A stretch of DNA of 64,000 nt from Robertkochia solimangrovi (GTDB lineage Bacteria; Bacteroidota; Bacteroidia; Flavobacteriales; Flavobacteriaceae), in NCBI RefSeq assembly GCF_007279655.1, contig NZ_QKWN01000011.1:108457-172456 (forward strand). The letters are read 5' to 3'. The notes beneath the pieces are model-generated. The model searched no databases. It had not been told where the DNA came from and saw nothing but the letters and a program-made list of their open reading frames with translations. Each line of letters starts with the position of its first letter. Within the stretch, counting starts at the first letter, position 1. This document shows, one piece after another, positions 18,603 through 28,162 of this stretch. The translations under genes and the position numbers were made by a program.

Positions 18603-18667
18603 TTTCTTTAATACCTCCCCGTATTCAGATAACTTTACCGTAGTTTTCAATTTACTTTTTTTAAGTC

Positions 18668-18748
18668 ACGCTGTTACATGGCGAAACAGTGAAGCAGTAA
18701 ACCGTTTTCTGTTTAATTATGGTTATTTGTTACAATGTAACATGTTAC
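18668..18748. repeat. Second copy of the GTAACATGTTAC intergenic repeat
   Basis: Contains ACGCTGTTACATGG (18668-18681) and ACAATGTAACATGTTAC (18732-18748), both identical to blocks at 9877-9890 and 9846-9862 but in the opposite order and further apart. Confidence 0.65.
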
Positions 18749-18815
18749 GCTGTAATGCTTTCACCTGAAGATGACCGTTATCTGTTTTCTGTACTCTAAA
18801 TTCATAAGTCATAAC

Positions 18816-21800
18816 TCACGTTTCAAGTTCGGTGTATATTGTTCTGTATTTCAGATAAGCCACGGATACCAGAATAATCGTGCTGATCGCAATGATATAC
18901 ACAAAAGAAGGAATCGGCATGGGGTCTCCGGCAGCATAGCTATGCAATCCTGATAGAAAGTAGTTAACCCCAAAAGAAGTCATTACAATGGACCAAAATG
19001 CAAAAATACTCGCTGTATTCAAGATGAAATAACTATTCAGTTTAGGAACGAATCGCAGATGCAGGACAATAGCGTAAACGATAATACTGATAAGAGCCCA
19101 GGTTTCTTTCGGATCCCATGCCCAATATCTTCCCCAGGATTCATTTGCCCAGACACCACCGAGAAACGTTCCTACAGCAAGAACGAACAAACCTATGGTC
19201 ATAGATATTTCATTGATATAGGTGAGTTCCTTTATCCGGGTATCGATCGCCTCCGATGAAACCGAGGTTCGTATCAAAAGAAGAATCATTACCATCAATC
19301 CGAGAATGGCCGATAAGGCCAGCGGCGCATAACTACTCACAATGGTAGCAACATGCACCTTGAGCCAATAAGACTTAAGTACCGGCATTAAATTCGTGAT
19401 CTCAGGATTGATCCAATCAAGATAACTAACAAACATCAGGGTTCCGGAAAACAAAGTAGCGAGGGGTAAGGCAAAATCTGATTTCCTGAATACAATAAGG
19501 CCACACAGTAGTAATACCCAGCCTACAAAAACCAGCATTTCATATCCATTACTCCATGGAGCATGGCCCGAGACATACCATCTAAGAATCAGGTTTCCCG
19601 TAAATACAATGAAACTGATCAGAATTAGAATAACTGATAGATTCCACAGTATACGCACCCATTTCGGATTATGAAAAATGCGGTAAACCGCCAACAGAAG
19701 AATACTGAAACCCAGAGTAAATAAGATCTGGAACATCCAGAAATTCACATTCATTTCATTATACCATAATTCCGCATTGACCCTTTCTTCCCCGGGAATG
19801 ATGTTTTCCGCCAGCACCTTCTGATAAGTACTGATGTAACCAACCTTTTCATAGGCATCGGCCCAGGCACCCCGGTTTATATCATCATAAAGCGCCGGAA
19901 TAATATTCTTTGCAAAATTCCCATCCTCCCGCGGAAAGTCATGAAAATCATAATTATACGAATACCAAGTATCCTGATCATCGTTACGGTTTGGGAATAT
20001 CTTCAGATAATTACCACTGATAAGATTGAAGAATATATTAAATCGTTCGTCGACCTTCAACACTTCCTTATCAGTCTCATTTCTTTGGGCAGGATTTTTC
20101 CTGTTGGCATTCTCAACAGCTACCGATAACAGATAATCTCCATTTTCCGCGAGCAGATCATTGAATGCAACTTTATCAGAATCAAAAGCATTTGGCAGTT
20201 CGATATTATTCAGAAGTTCAGGATCTATCTTCAGAACAGGCTGCTCTCTCCAGTAATTTGGAAACAGCATCATCGATAAAAAAACCTGATCGGAAGATAA
20301 TTTGATCTCTTCTTTCTTGTAATAGGTCTTTCGGGAAATCTTCCTCAAGAATTCCGAACTCAGCGTATTGACCGGTTTAATCCTGCCATCGAGATCCTGA
20401 ACTAACAATCGTCCGAAATAAGTAGCTAACTGGGGTTCAACCGGAGGAATTTCCTGAGCCGTATTCTGAGCAGGGAGTACCCAAGTCGCCAGTAAAATAA
20501 GTCCCACCGCCATATCAGTGTGCTTCTTTTTAAGATTCTTCAATTTACGATTGATCTGACTATATCTTGAATTCCTGCCAAAAAGTGTGAAGAACATACC
20601 CAATCCCATCAACATATAACCACAATAGGTGACATAAGTACCCGGGCGGTCTTTATTCACAGAAAGTACCGTACCGCGTTCATCGGTATCATAACTTGCC
20701 TGATAAAACCTGTATCCTTCATGATCAAGTACATGATTCATGAATATTCTAAAAGGTTCTCGATTGTCATTCTCAACGATCACTACGTCACTGGCATAGG
20801 ATGAAGGACTCGTAGAGCCAGGATATCTTACCAATTCAAAATCTTCGAGATACAGAGCAAAAGGTAAGGGTATTGCTTCCGCTCCATACGAAATATCAAT
20901 GCTCACCCCATTTATCTCAACACTATGACTTGTCGGTATATGTCCATCTCTGTACAAAACGCTCAAGGTTTGTTCTGATTCACCGCTAATCACACGGAAT
21001 CTCAGAATATCATCTTTGGCTGCATCGTTATCTCCTGGTTTTTCACTGCTGCTTTCAAAAGATATTTTTCCCTTTTGATGATAGGCAAGCGGGACAAAGG
21101 CAACATCATTCCAACGAAATAAAGTGCGTAATTCAAAGGGCTGAATACTATCGGTCGTCAGCACTCCTCCCTCTTGTCTTGACATTACAAAAAAATTGAG
21201 TGGTTCAGGACTTCCTATTTTAAATTCACCTTCTTCTTCATATATCGAGATCAGTTTATCTCCATAAGTCTCAAACCCCACTTTCAAAGAGTCCTTTCCA
21301 ATGATCTCCACCTCGCCTTGCTTTAAAATCAGATTTTGTCGGCCTTCTCCTTCGGTAACAACCAGTTCGAGTAATGGTTCTCCATCCGGCTGATCATCCA
21401 GAATCTGTAGCGATGCATCAGGCACAAAAGAATCAAGGACGATCGCTACCGGTTTTCCATTGAATTCACCCTTCCAATGGAATTCGTTATCGCTGAGTGG
21501 AGAAAACGCGATTTCCGTGCTATAAGCCTGATGAGCTTCGCCGGAACTCAGATGAAATTTCAAATAGTTCTCGTTGGAAATTATTGTTGAGGAAGCATTG
21601 CCTTCGCGTATTCTCATCACACCACCGGTAGCGGTGTAACGGGTTATCCCGGCTCCAAGCAGTATCACAATAAAGGCAAGATGGAATAGTAGAATTGACC
21701 ATTTTGATCTTTTATAAAGCCGATATCTGAATATATTGGCTATAAAGCTCAATCCTAGTCCGATCATAATCACTTCAAACCACCAGGAATCATAAATGAT

Positions 21801-21926
21801 CTTCCAGGCGGTTGCCGTACCAAAGTCGTTCTCTACGAAGGTGGCAATTGCCATGCTTGCCGCAAAAGCAAGCAATAGGATAAGTGCCAGAACAGGAGAG
21901 GCAATGATTCGGAAAAGATTACGCAT
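18816..21926 (-). CDS. ccsBA: Fused cytochrome c assembly protein CcsB-CcsA (system II)
   Basis: 1036-aa inner-membrane protein that exports haem and attaches it to CXXCH apocytochromes. The N-terminal half (about 1-440) is ResB/CcsB-like, with four membrane spans and a large periplasmic loop; the C-terminal half (about 700-1036) is CcsA with many spans and the tryptophan-rich WWD region WANESWGRYWAWDPKETW near residue 950. Fusion of the two is usual in Bacteroidota and Epsilonproteobacteria. It follows nrfA after 71 bases, so it probably serves maturation of the five- and four-haem NrfA/NrfH proteins. Confidence 0.92.
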   Translation of the reverse strand: MRNLFRIIASPVLALILLLAFAASMAIATFVENDFGTATAWKIIYDSWWFEVIMIGLGLSFIANIFRYRLYKRSKWSILLFHLAFIVILLGAGITRYTATGGVMRIREGNASSTIISNENYLKFHLSSGEAHQAYSTEIAFSPLSDNEFHWKGEFNGKPVAIVLDSFVPDASLQILDDQPDGEPLLELVVTEGEGRQNLILKQGEVEIIGKDSLKVGFETYGDKLISIYEEEGEFKIGSPEPLNFFVMSRQEGGVLTTDSIQPFELRTLFRWNDVAFVPLAYHQKGKISFESSSEKPGDNDAAKDDILRFRVISGESEQTLSVLYRDGHIPTSHSVEINGVSIDISYGAEAIPLPFALYLEDFELVRYPGSTSPSSYASDVVIVENDNREPFRIFMNHVLDHEGYRFYQASYDTDERGTVLSVNKDRPGTYVTYCGYMLMGLGMFFTLFGRNSRYSQINRKLKNLKKKHTDMAVGLILLATWVLPAQNTAQEIPPVEPQLATYFGRLLVQDLDGRIKPVNTLSSEFLRKISRKTYYKKEEIKLSSDQVFLSMMLFPNYWREQPVLKIDPELLNNIELPNAFDSDKVAFNDLLAENGDYLLSVAVENANRKNPAQRNETDKEVLKVDERFNIFFNLISGNYLKIFPNRNDDQDTWYSYNYDFHDFPREDGNFAKNIIPALYDDINRGAWADAYEKVGYISTYQKVLAENIIPGEERVNAELWYNEMNVNFWMFQILFTLGFSILLLAVYRIFHNPKWVRILWNLSVILILISFIVFTGNLILRWYVSGHAPWSNGYEMLVFVGWVLLLCGLIVFRKSDFALPLATLFSGTLMFVSYLDWINPEITNLMPVLKSYWLKVHVATIVSSYAPLALSAILGLMVMILLLIRTSVSSEAIDTRIKELTYINEISMTIGLFVLAVGTFLGGVWANESWGRYWAWDPKETWALISIIVYAIVLHLRFVPKLNSYFILNTASIFAFWSIVMTSFGVNYFLSGLHSYAAGDPMPIPSFVYIIAISTIILVSVAYLKYRTIYTELET

Positions 21927-21997
21927 AACTCTAAAAAGTTCTTTAGTATTACAGGATCAAAAGGAGCAGTTCTTCAATTCGGTTTCCCTTTCAGTTA

Positions 21998-23494
21998 TTA
22001 ATTCGTGGTAGCGACTTCTTTAACTTCCATCTTGGCCTCGCGCTCTTTTGCAGCCTTTAACCATGCCGGAAGTAAGTTCTTTTTAAATTCTTCTTTCTCC
22101 TTCTCAAGAACTTCCATATCGAGACCGATAAACTCCTGAGCTTTCGCCTTTGTGGAAATATCCGGAACCGGAACCGGTTCATTAAATCCGAGCGAAGCTA
22201 AAGTTCTTGCAAGTTTAACTCTGGCTTCCTGGGCAATATCAAGAGCTCCTCCGATGACTCTGGAAATCTCTACCGGGGAATGGAAAGATCCACCATGAGC
22301 TGCAGCCGCATAATCCCATCGCCATTGTGCATGACGAATATCCATGAGAATAGGCTTCATTTGTTCTTCACTCGCTCCAAGATCCCAACACTTTTTAGCT
22401 TCTACATGTGCCTTAACCAACAGATTCTCCAACTTTAACCTGTTCTCGGCAACTTTCTGCTGACGTTCATAGACATTCGCCCTCAATTTTTCAGCCTCTT
22501 CCCTATGACATACCTGACAACTGTTGGCTACATTGTTTAGAGGAGACTGTATATGATGGTCGGTGAATTTTTGCCCTCCTTCACTCTTATATGGCATATG
22601 ACAATCTGCACAAGAGACGCCCCGGTCTGCATGAACTCCGGTGAGATAGGTCTCATATCCCGGGTGTTGCGCTTTTAACATTGGTGTCTTACTCATGGAA
22701 TGTGTCCAGTCAGAAAATTCGATATCATCATAATATTTTTCCATATCCTCAGCAGTCATTCCATCTTTCCAGGGAAATACGAGATAAGGAACTCCTTCTT
22801 TTCCGGGAAGGTCTTTATTGAAATAATATTCTACATGACATTGTGCACACACGAGCGAGCGCATTTCCTGGTGGGTAACTTTGGTAATATCTTTCCCCAT
22901 CGCATCAAAAGCCTCTACTAATGCTGGCCTGCTTATCCTTAATTTCATAGAGGTGGCGTCATGACAATCTGCACAGCCGATTGGGTTCACGATCTCTTCT
23001 CCCTTATCTGCCCATTTACCGGAATAGAATTCTGCAATTCCAATCTCATTCATCAACCTGGGTACATCCGGACTTTTGCAAGTCCAACAGGTGGCTGGCA
23101 TAGGACCGTCTCCAGGACCTTTAGGCCCTCCGGTTCTCAAGGTATTGTAGATATCCTGAACGGAATAGAAATGTCCTCTTCCCTGGTTATAATCCTTTGA
23201 AAATCCATACCCTGCCCACAAGACGACTAACATCGGATCTTCTTCCAGCATATCTCTCATTTCCGATCCACCCTGATAGGAAACAAAATCTGTTTCAGAG
23301 GTTTGAAGAAAGGACTGATATTGCTGTTGAAAGTTTTCTCCCCAAACTTCATTACGGGGTTCATTCTCATCGATTACCACTTGCGGTACATATTTATACT
23401 TCGCCTCATTCTTTCTGTTCAGAATACTGGATGCCAGTAAACCAAGCAGAAAAACGACAACTATAGTCACTATAAACAGCACTTTATTTTTCAT
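21998..23494 (-). CDS. nrfA: Ammonia-forming cytochrome c nitrite reductase, catalytic subunit
   Basis: Periplasmic pentahaem enzyme reducing nitrite to ammonium with six electrons. The 498-aa protein has an uncleaved or cleaved N-terminal membrane signal, then the active-site haem motif CWTCK (the lysine-ligated haem that defines NrfA) and four CXXCH motifs (CADCH, CAQCH, CADCH, CQVCH). CAQCHVEYYF and KFTDHH segments are also family-typical. It begins 10 bases after nrfH, its quinol-oxidising partner. Confidence 0.97.
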   Translation of the reverse strand: MKNKVLFIVTIVVVFLLGLLASSILNRKNEAKYKYVPQVVIDENEPRNEVWGENFQQQYQSFLQTSETDFVSYQGGSEMRDMLEEDPMLVVLWAGYGFSKDYNQGRGHFYSVQDIYNTLRTGGPKGPGDGPMPATCWTCKSPDVPRLMNEIGIAEFYSGKWADKGEEIVNPIGCADCHDATSMKLRISRPALVEAFDAMGKDITKVTHQEMRSLVCAQCHVEYYFNKDLPGKEGVPYLVFPWKDGMTAEDMEKYYDDIEFSDWTHSMSKTPMLKAQHPGYETYLTGVHADRGVSCADCHMPYKSEGGQKFTDHHIQSPLNNVANSCQVCHREEAEKLRANVYERQQKVAENRLKLENLLVKAHVEAKKCWDLGASEEQMKPILMDIRHAQWRWDYAAAAHGGSFHSPVEISRVIGGALDIAQEARVKLARTLASLGFNEPVPVPDISTKAKAQEFIGLDMEVLEKEKEEFKKNLLPAWLKAAKEREAKMEVKEVATTN

Positions 23495-23504
23495 ACCCCT
23501 TTGT

Positions 23505-24101
23505 TTATTTTGTTGTTGCTTCTTTAATCCACTCAGGAATTACCATTTCTTCAGTATTGGTAGGTATAGGGGCAATATTATAGCGCACGGTTGAAAGTCC
23601 GTGAACTTTTCCATGAGGAACTTCGCGGTGACAACTCCAGCAAGTTCTTCCAGTTCGATCTTCTGTATGAGACGCCAGCCATCCTGCATATCGTGTCTCA
23701 GTCACCTGCTGAATATGACAGCGAACACAGTTCGCCTGTACTACTTTCTGAGACTCTTCCCTCATAAAAATCACTTCCGGCTCGGCACGAGCTGTAAAAA
23801 CAGAAGCGTGATACAATCCATCCTTGGCCTTAAAAAAATACTTGTTCACCACATTGTTATGAGGGACGTGGCAATCATTGCAGGAAGCGCGCTCCCTATG
23901 CGAACTATGCATCCAACTGTTGTATACCGGTGTCATTACATGGCAATTCACACAAGCCAGAGGATCATCAGACATATAAGATATCACTTCAGATTCTTTT
24001 GCGGTAAACGCGGCTAACCCTATAAAGACAGCTAGAAGAAATACAGCAATGGTTCGCCACCGAGAATGCTTCGAAGGAAATATTTTGTCCAGAATACTCA
24101 A
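23505..24101 (-). CDS. nrfH: Cytochrome c nitrite reductase small subunit
   Basis: 198-aa membrane-anchored tetrahaem quinol dehydrogenase of the NapC/NrfH family. One N-terminal membrane helix (about residues 16-32) precedes four CXXCH motifs: CVNCH, CNDCH, CVRCH and CWSCH. It passes electrons from menaquinol to NrfA. First gene of the nrfH-nrfA-ccsBA unit; the 129-base divergent region to the porin gene should hold both promoters, but I cannot identify a clear regulator site there. Confidence 0.95.
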   Translation of the reverse strand: MSILDKIFPSKHSRWRTIAVFLLAVFIGLAAFTAKESEVISYMSDDPLACVNCHVMTPVYNSWMHSSHRERASCNDCHVPHNNVVNKYFFKAKDGLYHASVFTARAEPEVIFMREESQKVVQANCVRCHIQQVTETRYAGWLASHTEDRTGRTCWSCHREVPHGKVHGLSTVRYNIAPIPTNTEEMVIPEWIKEATTK

Positions 24102-24230
24102 GTTGGTCTTTTTATAACGTTTATCTCAAATTTATAAATTTTAATCAATTAATTTACAACGAGTTACGGTTATTTATTTATTTTTAATACACAATCAACA
24201 ACCACAAAGGCAACTTAATTCGAAATAATA

Positions 24231-25499
24231 ATGACACGATATTTCTTATTGATCATCACGTTAGTATGCGTTGTATCGCAAATGAAAGGACAGGAATTTA
24301 AAATGGATCTGGATTTCAGGGATCGTTTTGAATACCGTCATGGGTTTTCCACTTTGTTCCCCGATGATGCTGATCCCGCAGCTTTCGTTAGACAAAGAGC
24401 ACGATTGAATTTAGATTATCAGACCGAATGGCTTGAAGCCTATCTCAGTGTACAGGATATCAGCACCTGGGGAGATACACGGCAGATTCTGGCTGCAGAC
24501 GACAATCATTCCTTTATGTTATTTCAGGCATGGGTAGGAATCTCCATTGGTCAAAACTGGGGGCTCAAAGCCGGACGTCAGGTGATCTCTTATGATAATC
24601 AGCGAATTCTAGGTGGACTCGATTGGGCTATGCAAGGTCGTTTCCATGATGCCTTACTCATCAAATATTTAAAGAACGATTTCCTATTCGACCTTGGTTT
24701 CGCCTTTAGTCAACAAAATGAACCCGTGATCGGAACAGGATACGACATTACAGGTTTCTTTACCTATAAGACAATGCAATATGGGTATTTCAAAAAAGTC
24801 TGGAATAAATCCGTTACAAGTTTTCTGTTCATGAATAATGGTTTCCAGGCCTATACAGGAGAAAATAACGATATTCCGGACGGGACCTATAATATGCAAA
24901 CCACCGGAGTATTCTTTAATTTTCCGGCGGGTAACTTTTCATTCGAAGGAAATGTATATTATCAGTTTGGAAAAGCAAGTAAGAATACAGATCTGAGTGC
25001 CTACGACCTTGCTTTGGAGGTAGGATTCAAACCAGGTAGTACCCTCTTTGCCATTGGCTATGAAATGTTGAGTGGTACGGATCAAACCGGAGAATCAAAA
25101 AGCCATTCCTTTTTTCCTCTTTACGGTACGAATCATAAGTTCAATGGTTATATGGACTACTTCTACGTGGGTAACCATGCCAATAACGTAGGACTCAATG
25201 ACCTTTATGGAAAGATCATGTTAAAACCAGGAGTCAACAATTCGCTGTTGATAAAAGCTCATTATTTTTCATCAAATGCCGAACTTACCGATGATGCCGA
25301 CAAGTATTTGGGTACAGAGGTAGATGTGGTATTTACCCAGAAACTTATGAACAATGTAAATCTAAACGTGGGATACTCCCATATGTTTGCAGGTGACAGC
25401 ATGAGTCTGATCAAGGGAGGAGCTCCTACTGATAATACCAATAATTGGTTCTACCTGCAACTCAATGTTGATCCCGTGCTTTTCACCCATACTTTTTAA
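24231..25499 (+). CDS. Outer-membrane porin-like protein (alginate-export family)
   Basis: 422-aa protein with a signal peptide ending near ...SQMKGQ (about residue 21) and a chain of amphipathic beta-strands ending in an aromatic C-terminus (LFTHTF), as in outer-membrane barrels. The early FRDRFEYRHG, RQRARLNLDYQ and KAGRQVISYDNQRILGG motifs fit the alginate-export/porin superfamily. It is divergent from nrfH, so it may allow nitrite or another small anion across the outer membrane; this is inference from position only. Confidence 0.8.
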   Translation: MTRYFLLIITLVCVVSQMKGQEFKMDLDFRDRFEYRHGFSTLFPDDADPAAFVRQRARLNLDYQTEWLEAYLSVQDISTWGDTRQILAADDNHSFMLFQAWVGISIGQNWGLKAGRQVISYDNQRILGGLDWAMQGRFHDALLIKYLKNDFLFDLGFAFSQQNEPVIGTGYDITGFFTYKTMQYGYFKKVWNKSVTSFLFMNNGFQAYTGENNDIPDGTYNMQTTGVFFNFPAGNFSFEGNVYYQFGKASKNTDLSAYDLALEVGFKPGSTLFAIGYEMLSGTDQTGESKSHSFFPLYGTNHKFNGYMDYFYVGNHANNVGLNDLYGKIMLKPGVNNSLLIKAHYFSSNAELTDDADKYLGTEVDVVFTQKLMNNVNLNVGYSHMFAGDSMSLIKGGAPTDNTNNWFYLQLNVDPVLFTHTF

Positions 25500-25667
25500 C
25501 CCGAAATTATCGTATTTAAATTGCTGGATAAGAAAATTCTATATTAACCGGAATAATTGGATTATTATTACGAATCGGTTAAACTATGAAAACGAATATC
25601 TCTTAAAGTTAGTTTACTCAAAAACTTTTTATAAGTTTACTTCGCTATTCAACCCGATTTCCAGCTA

Positions 25668-26450
25668 ATGGACCTTACCCATTTCGATAGAAAACAGATC
25701 AGCCTTGTGCTTTCCGGAGGAGGAATCAAAGGAATGGCACATATTGGAATAATCAGGGCCCTGAATGAATTTGAAATAGTACCAAAATCAATTTCAGGGG
25801 TAAGTGCTGGAGCCTTAGTGGGAGCGCTTTATGCCAAAGGTCTGGCTCATGATGAAATGATCACTTTTTTCAAAGAGACCCCATTATTCAATTATAAATT
25901 GATGACCATCAATAAACCCGGGTTCTTTGACTCTGACAAGTATATGAACTTCTTGCTGGAATATTTTCCAGAGAACAGGTTTGCCGCTCTCGAAAAGAAA
26001 TTATACATCACCACAACCAATCTGGAACTTGGTATTCCCGCCTATTTTGATTCCGGAGAGCTTTTGCTTCCGCTGGTAGCCTCTGCTGCCCTCCCTCCTG
26101 TTTTTAGTCCTGTTCTTATCGATGAACATCTTCATGCTGATGGTGGAATTATGAATAATTTCCCCAGTGAGCCCGTTTATGATAACGGATCCTTTCTGAT
26201 AGGAAGTTATACGTCTGCAATGGGAGTCGTCAATGCAGGTTCCATCAAGAACTCAATTCAGGTGTCTCAACGTGCCAATCTATTGTTGATTCATGCCAAT
26301 TCAATGGATAAGCTAATGAAAGTGGATCTGTTGTTTCGCCCTGAAGGATTAGATCAAATTGGAATTCTGGATAAAAAAGGGATCGATAAAGCCTACCTTC
26401 TCGGCTATGAATATGCATGTAAAAAAATTGAAAAACTCTTAGTAAGCTGA
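25668..26450 (+). CDS. Patatin-like phospholipase
   Basis: 260-aa serine lipase-fold protein. The oxyanion loop SGGGIKG (16-22), nucleophile elbow GVSAG with Ser46, and catalytic Asp in ADGG (D158) form the Ser-Asp dyad of patatins. It would hydrolyse acyl ester bonds of phospholipids or related lipids. No signal peptide is apparent, so it is probably cytoplasmic. It has no obvious operon partner. Confidence 0.9.
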   Translation: MDLTHFDRKQISLVLSGGGIKGMAHIGIIRALNEFEIVPKSISGVSAGALVGALYAKGLAHDEMITFFKETPLFNYKLMTINKPGFFDSDKYMNFLLEYFPENRFAALEKKLYITTTNLELGIPAYFDSGELLLPLVASAALPPVFSPVLIDEHLHADGGIMNNFPSEPVYDNGSFLIGSYTSAMGVVNAGSIKNSIQVSQRANLLLIHANSMDKLMKVDLLFRPEGLDQIGILDKKGIDKAYLLGYEYACKKIEKLLVS

Positions 26451-26652
26451 TCTTTGATTGAACTTCATAAAGAATAGAAGATTCCAAGGGCGAAGACAAT
26501 AGCAAGAGTATACCTTATTATTATTTCAAACAACAACCATTAAGGTTTACTAGAAAAATCACCGGACAAATAATCACTCCTGTCCTTAAAATCCAATTTC
26601 ACCAAATCAGGGATATGTAGTATCTTCATGCTTTAATTAAAGCGAGAGCAGT

Positions 26653-27420
26653 ATGAAAATAGTAACCTGGAATGTCAACGGTATCAGAGCGGTCATGTCA
26701 AAGGATTTTACAGAAACTGTAAAGCAAATAGATCCGGACATACTATGCTTACAGGAAACCAAAGCACAATGTCATGAAACAGAGAATGCTCTTGAACCCT
26801 TATCTTCCTATTATCAGGGCTGTTATAGCGCTGCCGAACGGAAAGGATATTCCGGAACTGCACTGCTTTCGAAATCACCCTATGAGAGTATTAGTGAAGG
26901 TATTCAAATCGAGGAGCACGACAATGAAGGCCGTACGCAGTGTGCCGATTTCGGCAGTTTCTATTTGGTTAACGTATATGTTCCTAATTCCGGACAAAAT
27001 CTTGTTCGCCTCGATTACCGAAAGCAATGGGATGCCGATTTTTTAACATACCTGAAAGAACTCGAAAAAGATAAACCGGTGATCGCCTGTGGTGATTTCA
27101 ATGTAGCCCATCAGCCAATAGATTTAAAGAACGACAAATCAAACTATAACAAAACTGCCGGATATACCCAGACCGAGATCGACGGGATGACCAACTTCCT
27201 CTCTAATGGCTTCGTGGATACTTTCCGACATTTTCATCCGGATACCGTCGCCTATACCTACTGGAGTTATCGATTCAGTGCCCGTAAAAAGAACATCGGT
27301 TGGCGACTGGATTATTTCCTGATCAGTGAAGCCTTAGTCGAAAAGGTAAATAAGATAGAGATTCTTTCAGAAGTGCTGGGTTCTGATCATTGTCCCGTAC
27401 TACTCGATATAGAAATTTGA
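26653..27420 (+). CDS. xth: Exodeoxyribonuclease III (AP endonuclease family)
   Basis: 255-aa Mg-dependent nuclease of base-excision repair that cuts at abasic sites and trims 3' ends. All family motifs are present: WNVNGIRA (6-13), LQETKAQ with the metal-binding Glu35, YVPNSGQN, GDFNVAH, LDYFLIS and the C-terminal GSDHCPV. It is a single gene on the plus strand. The 27421-27666 gap that follows shows nothing recognisable beyond an AT-rich promoter region. Confidence 0.95.
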   Translation: MKIVTWNVNGIRAVMSKDFTETVKQIDPDILCLQETKAQCHETENALEPLSSYYQGCYSAAERKGYSGTALLSKSPYESISEGIQIEEHDNEGRTQCADFGSFYLVNVYVPNSGQNLVRLDYRKQWDADFLTYLKELEKDKPVIACGDFNVAHQPIDLKNDKSNYNKTAGYTQTEIDGMTNFLSNGFVDTFRHFHPDTVAYTYWSYRFSARKKNIGWRLDYFLISEALVEKVNKIEILSEVLGSDHCPVLLDIEI

Positions 27421-27666
27421 TGTGTGATTAGTAGAAAGTTTTACGTGGTAAGTGTTGGATTATAATTTTAATTGCCAGTTTCAAAGCTCAATCAATTCAT
27501 AATCCTTTATTGAAATGCCTCTAAGGATTGAAGCCGTATTCCGCCTAAATCGCTTTATCATAAATTTAAGTTATTTGACAATTCTTTAACCCCGTCAGAT
27601 CTTGACATTCAAGGCCTAAGCATGTAACTTGCATCTTGTTTTCAGAATGTATAAAATGCTTTAGCC

Positions 27667-28158
27667 ATGAAAAATTTAATGATTTGTATGTTGCTGGCCT
27701 CAGGATTTTTAGGAGGCTGTCAGGCACAACAAAAGGACCATGAAGCATTGGCCCAGAACTTCAGAAAATTTCAGAACGACACCATCAAACCGGAAGGTAA
27801 ATGGACAGTGAACAAGGAAGTTGATGAGCATGGAAATATCATCAGATACGATTCTATATATACATGGTCTTCTTCCCGGGGATTTAATGGATTCAGTCAG
27901 GCTCAGATAGACAGTATTATGGGGTCCTACTCTTCTATTTTTGAACGTCACTTTTCTTCCATGGATGGCTCTCTGTTTGAAAATGATTCCATCATAAATG
28001 ACTTTTTTGGCGATAATTTTTCCGGTCCGAATTCCGGAATGCCAAATTTCGATCAAATCCGTAATATGATGCAAAAAATGGAGGAACGTTTCATGAGAAA
28101 CGCCCCGGGCAGACCTTTACTTCCTGCTGAACCAGACGAAAAACCAGAGAAGTTATAA
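27667..28158 (+). CDS. Small lipoprotein of unknown function
   Basis: 163-aa protein with a lipoprotein signal (LLASGFLGGCQAQ, Cys18 as likely lipid attachment). The mature part is hydrophilic, with a YDSIYTWSSS segment, a glycine/asparagine-rich centre and a Met/Arg-rich predicted helix (QIRNMMQKMEERFMRN) followed by a proline-rich end. No family recognised. It ends 4 bases before the convergent GH2 gene and is the last gene before the carbohydrate locus. Confidence 0.75.
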   Translation: MKNLMICMLLASGFLGGCQAQQKDHEALAQNFRKFQNDTIKPEGKWTVNKEVDEHGNIIRYDSIYTWSSSRGFNGFSQAQIDSIMGSYSSIFERHFSSMDGSLFENDSIINDFFGDNFSGPNSGMPNFDQIRNMMQKMEERFMRNAPGRPLLPAEPDEKPEKL

Positions 28159-28162
28159 CCTG

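Noticed and set aside
18579..18611. 10-codon frame in the terminator after the TPP-like element
   Set aside because: Too short to judge, and its sequence is explained by the terminator hairpin.
25465..25668. 67-codon frame between the porin and patatin genes
   Set aside because: It overlaps the end of the porin gene and shows no coding features; most likely a chance frame in AT-rich DNA.
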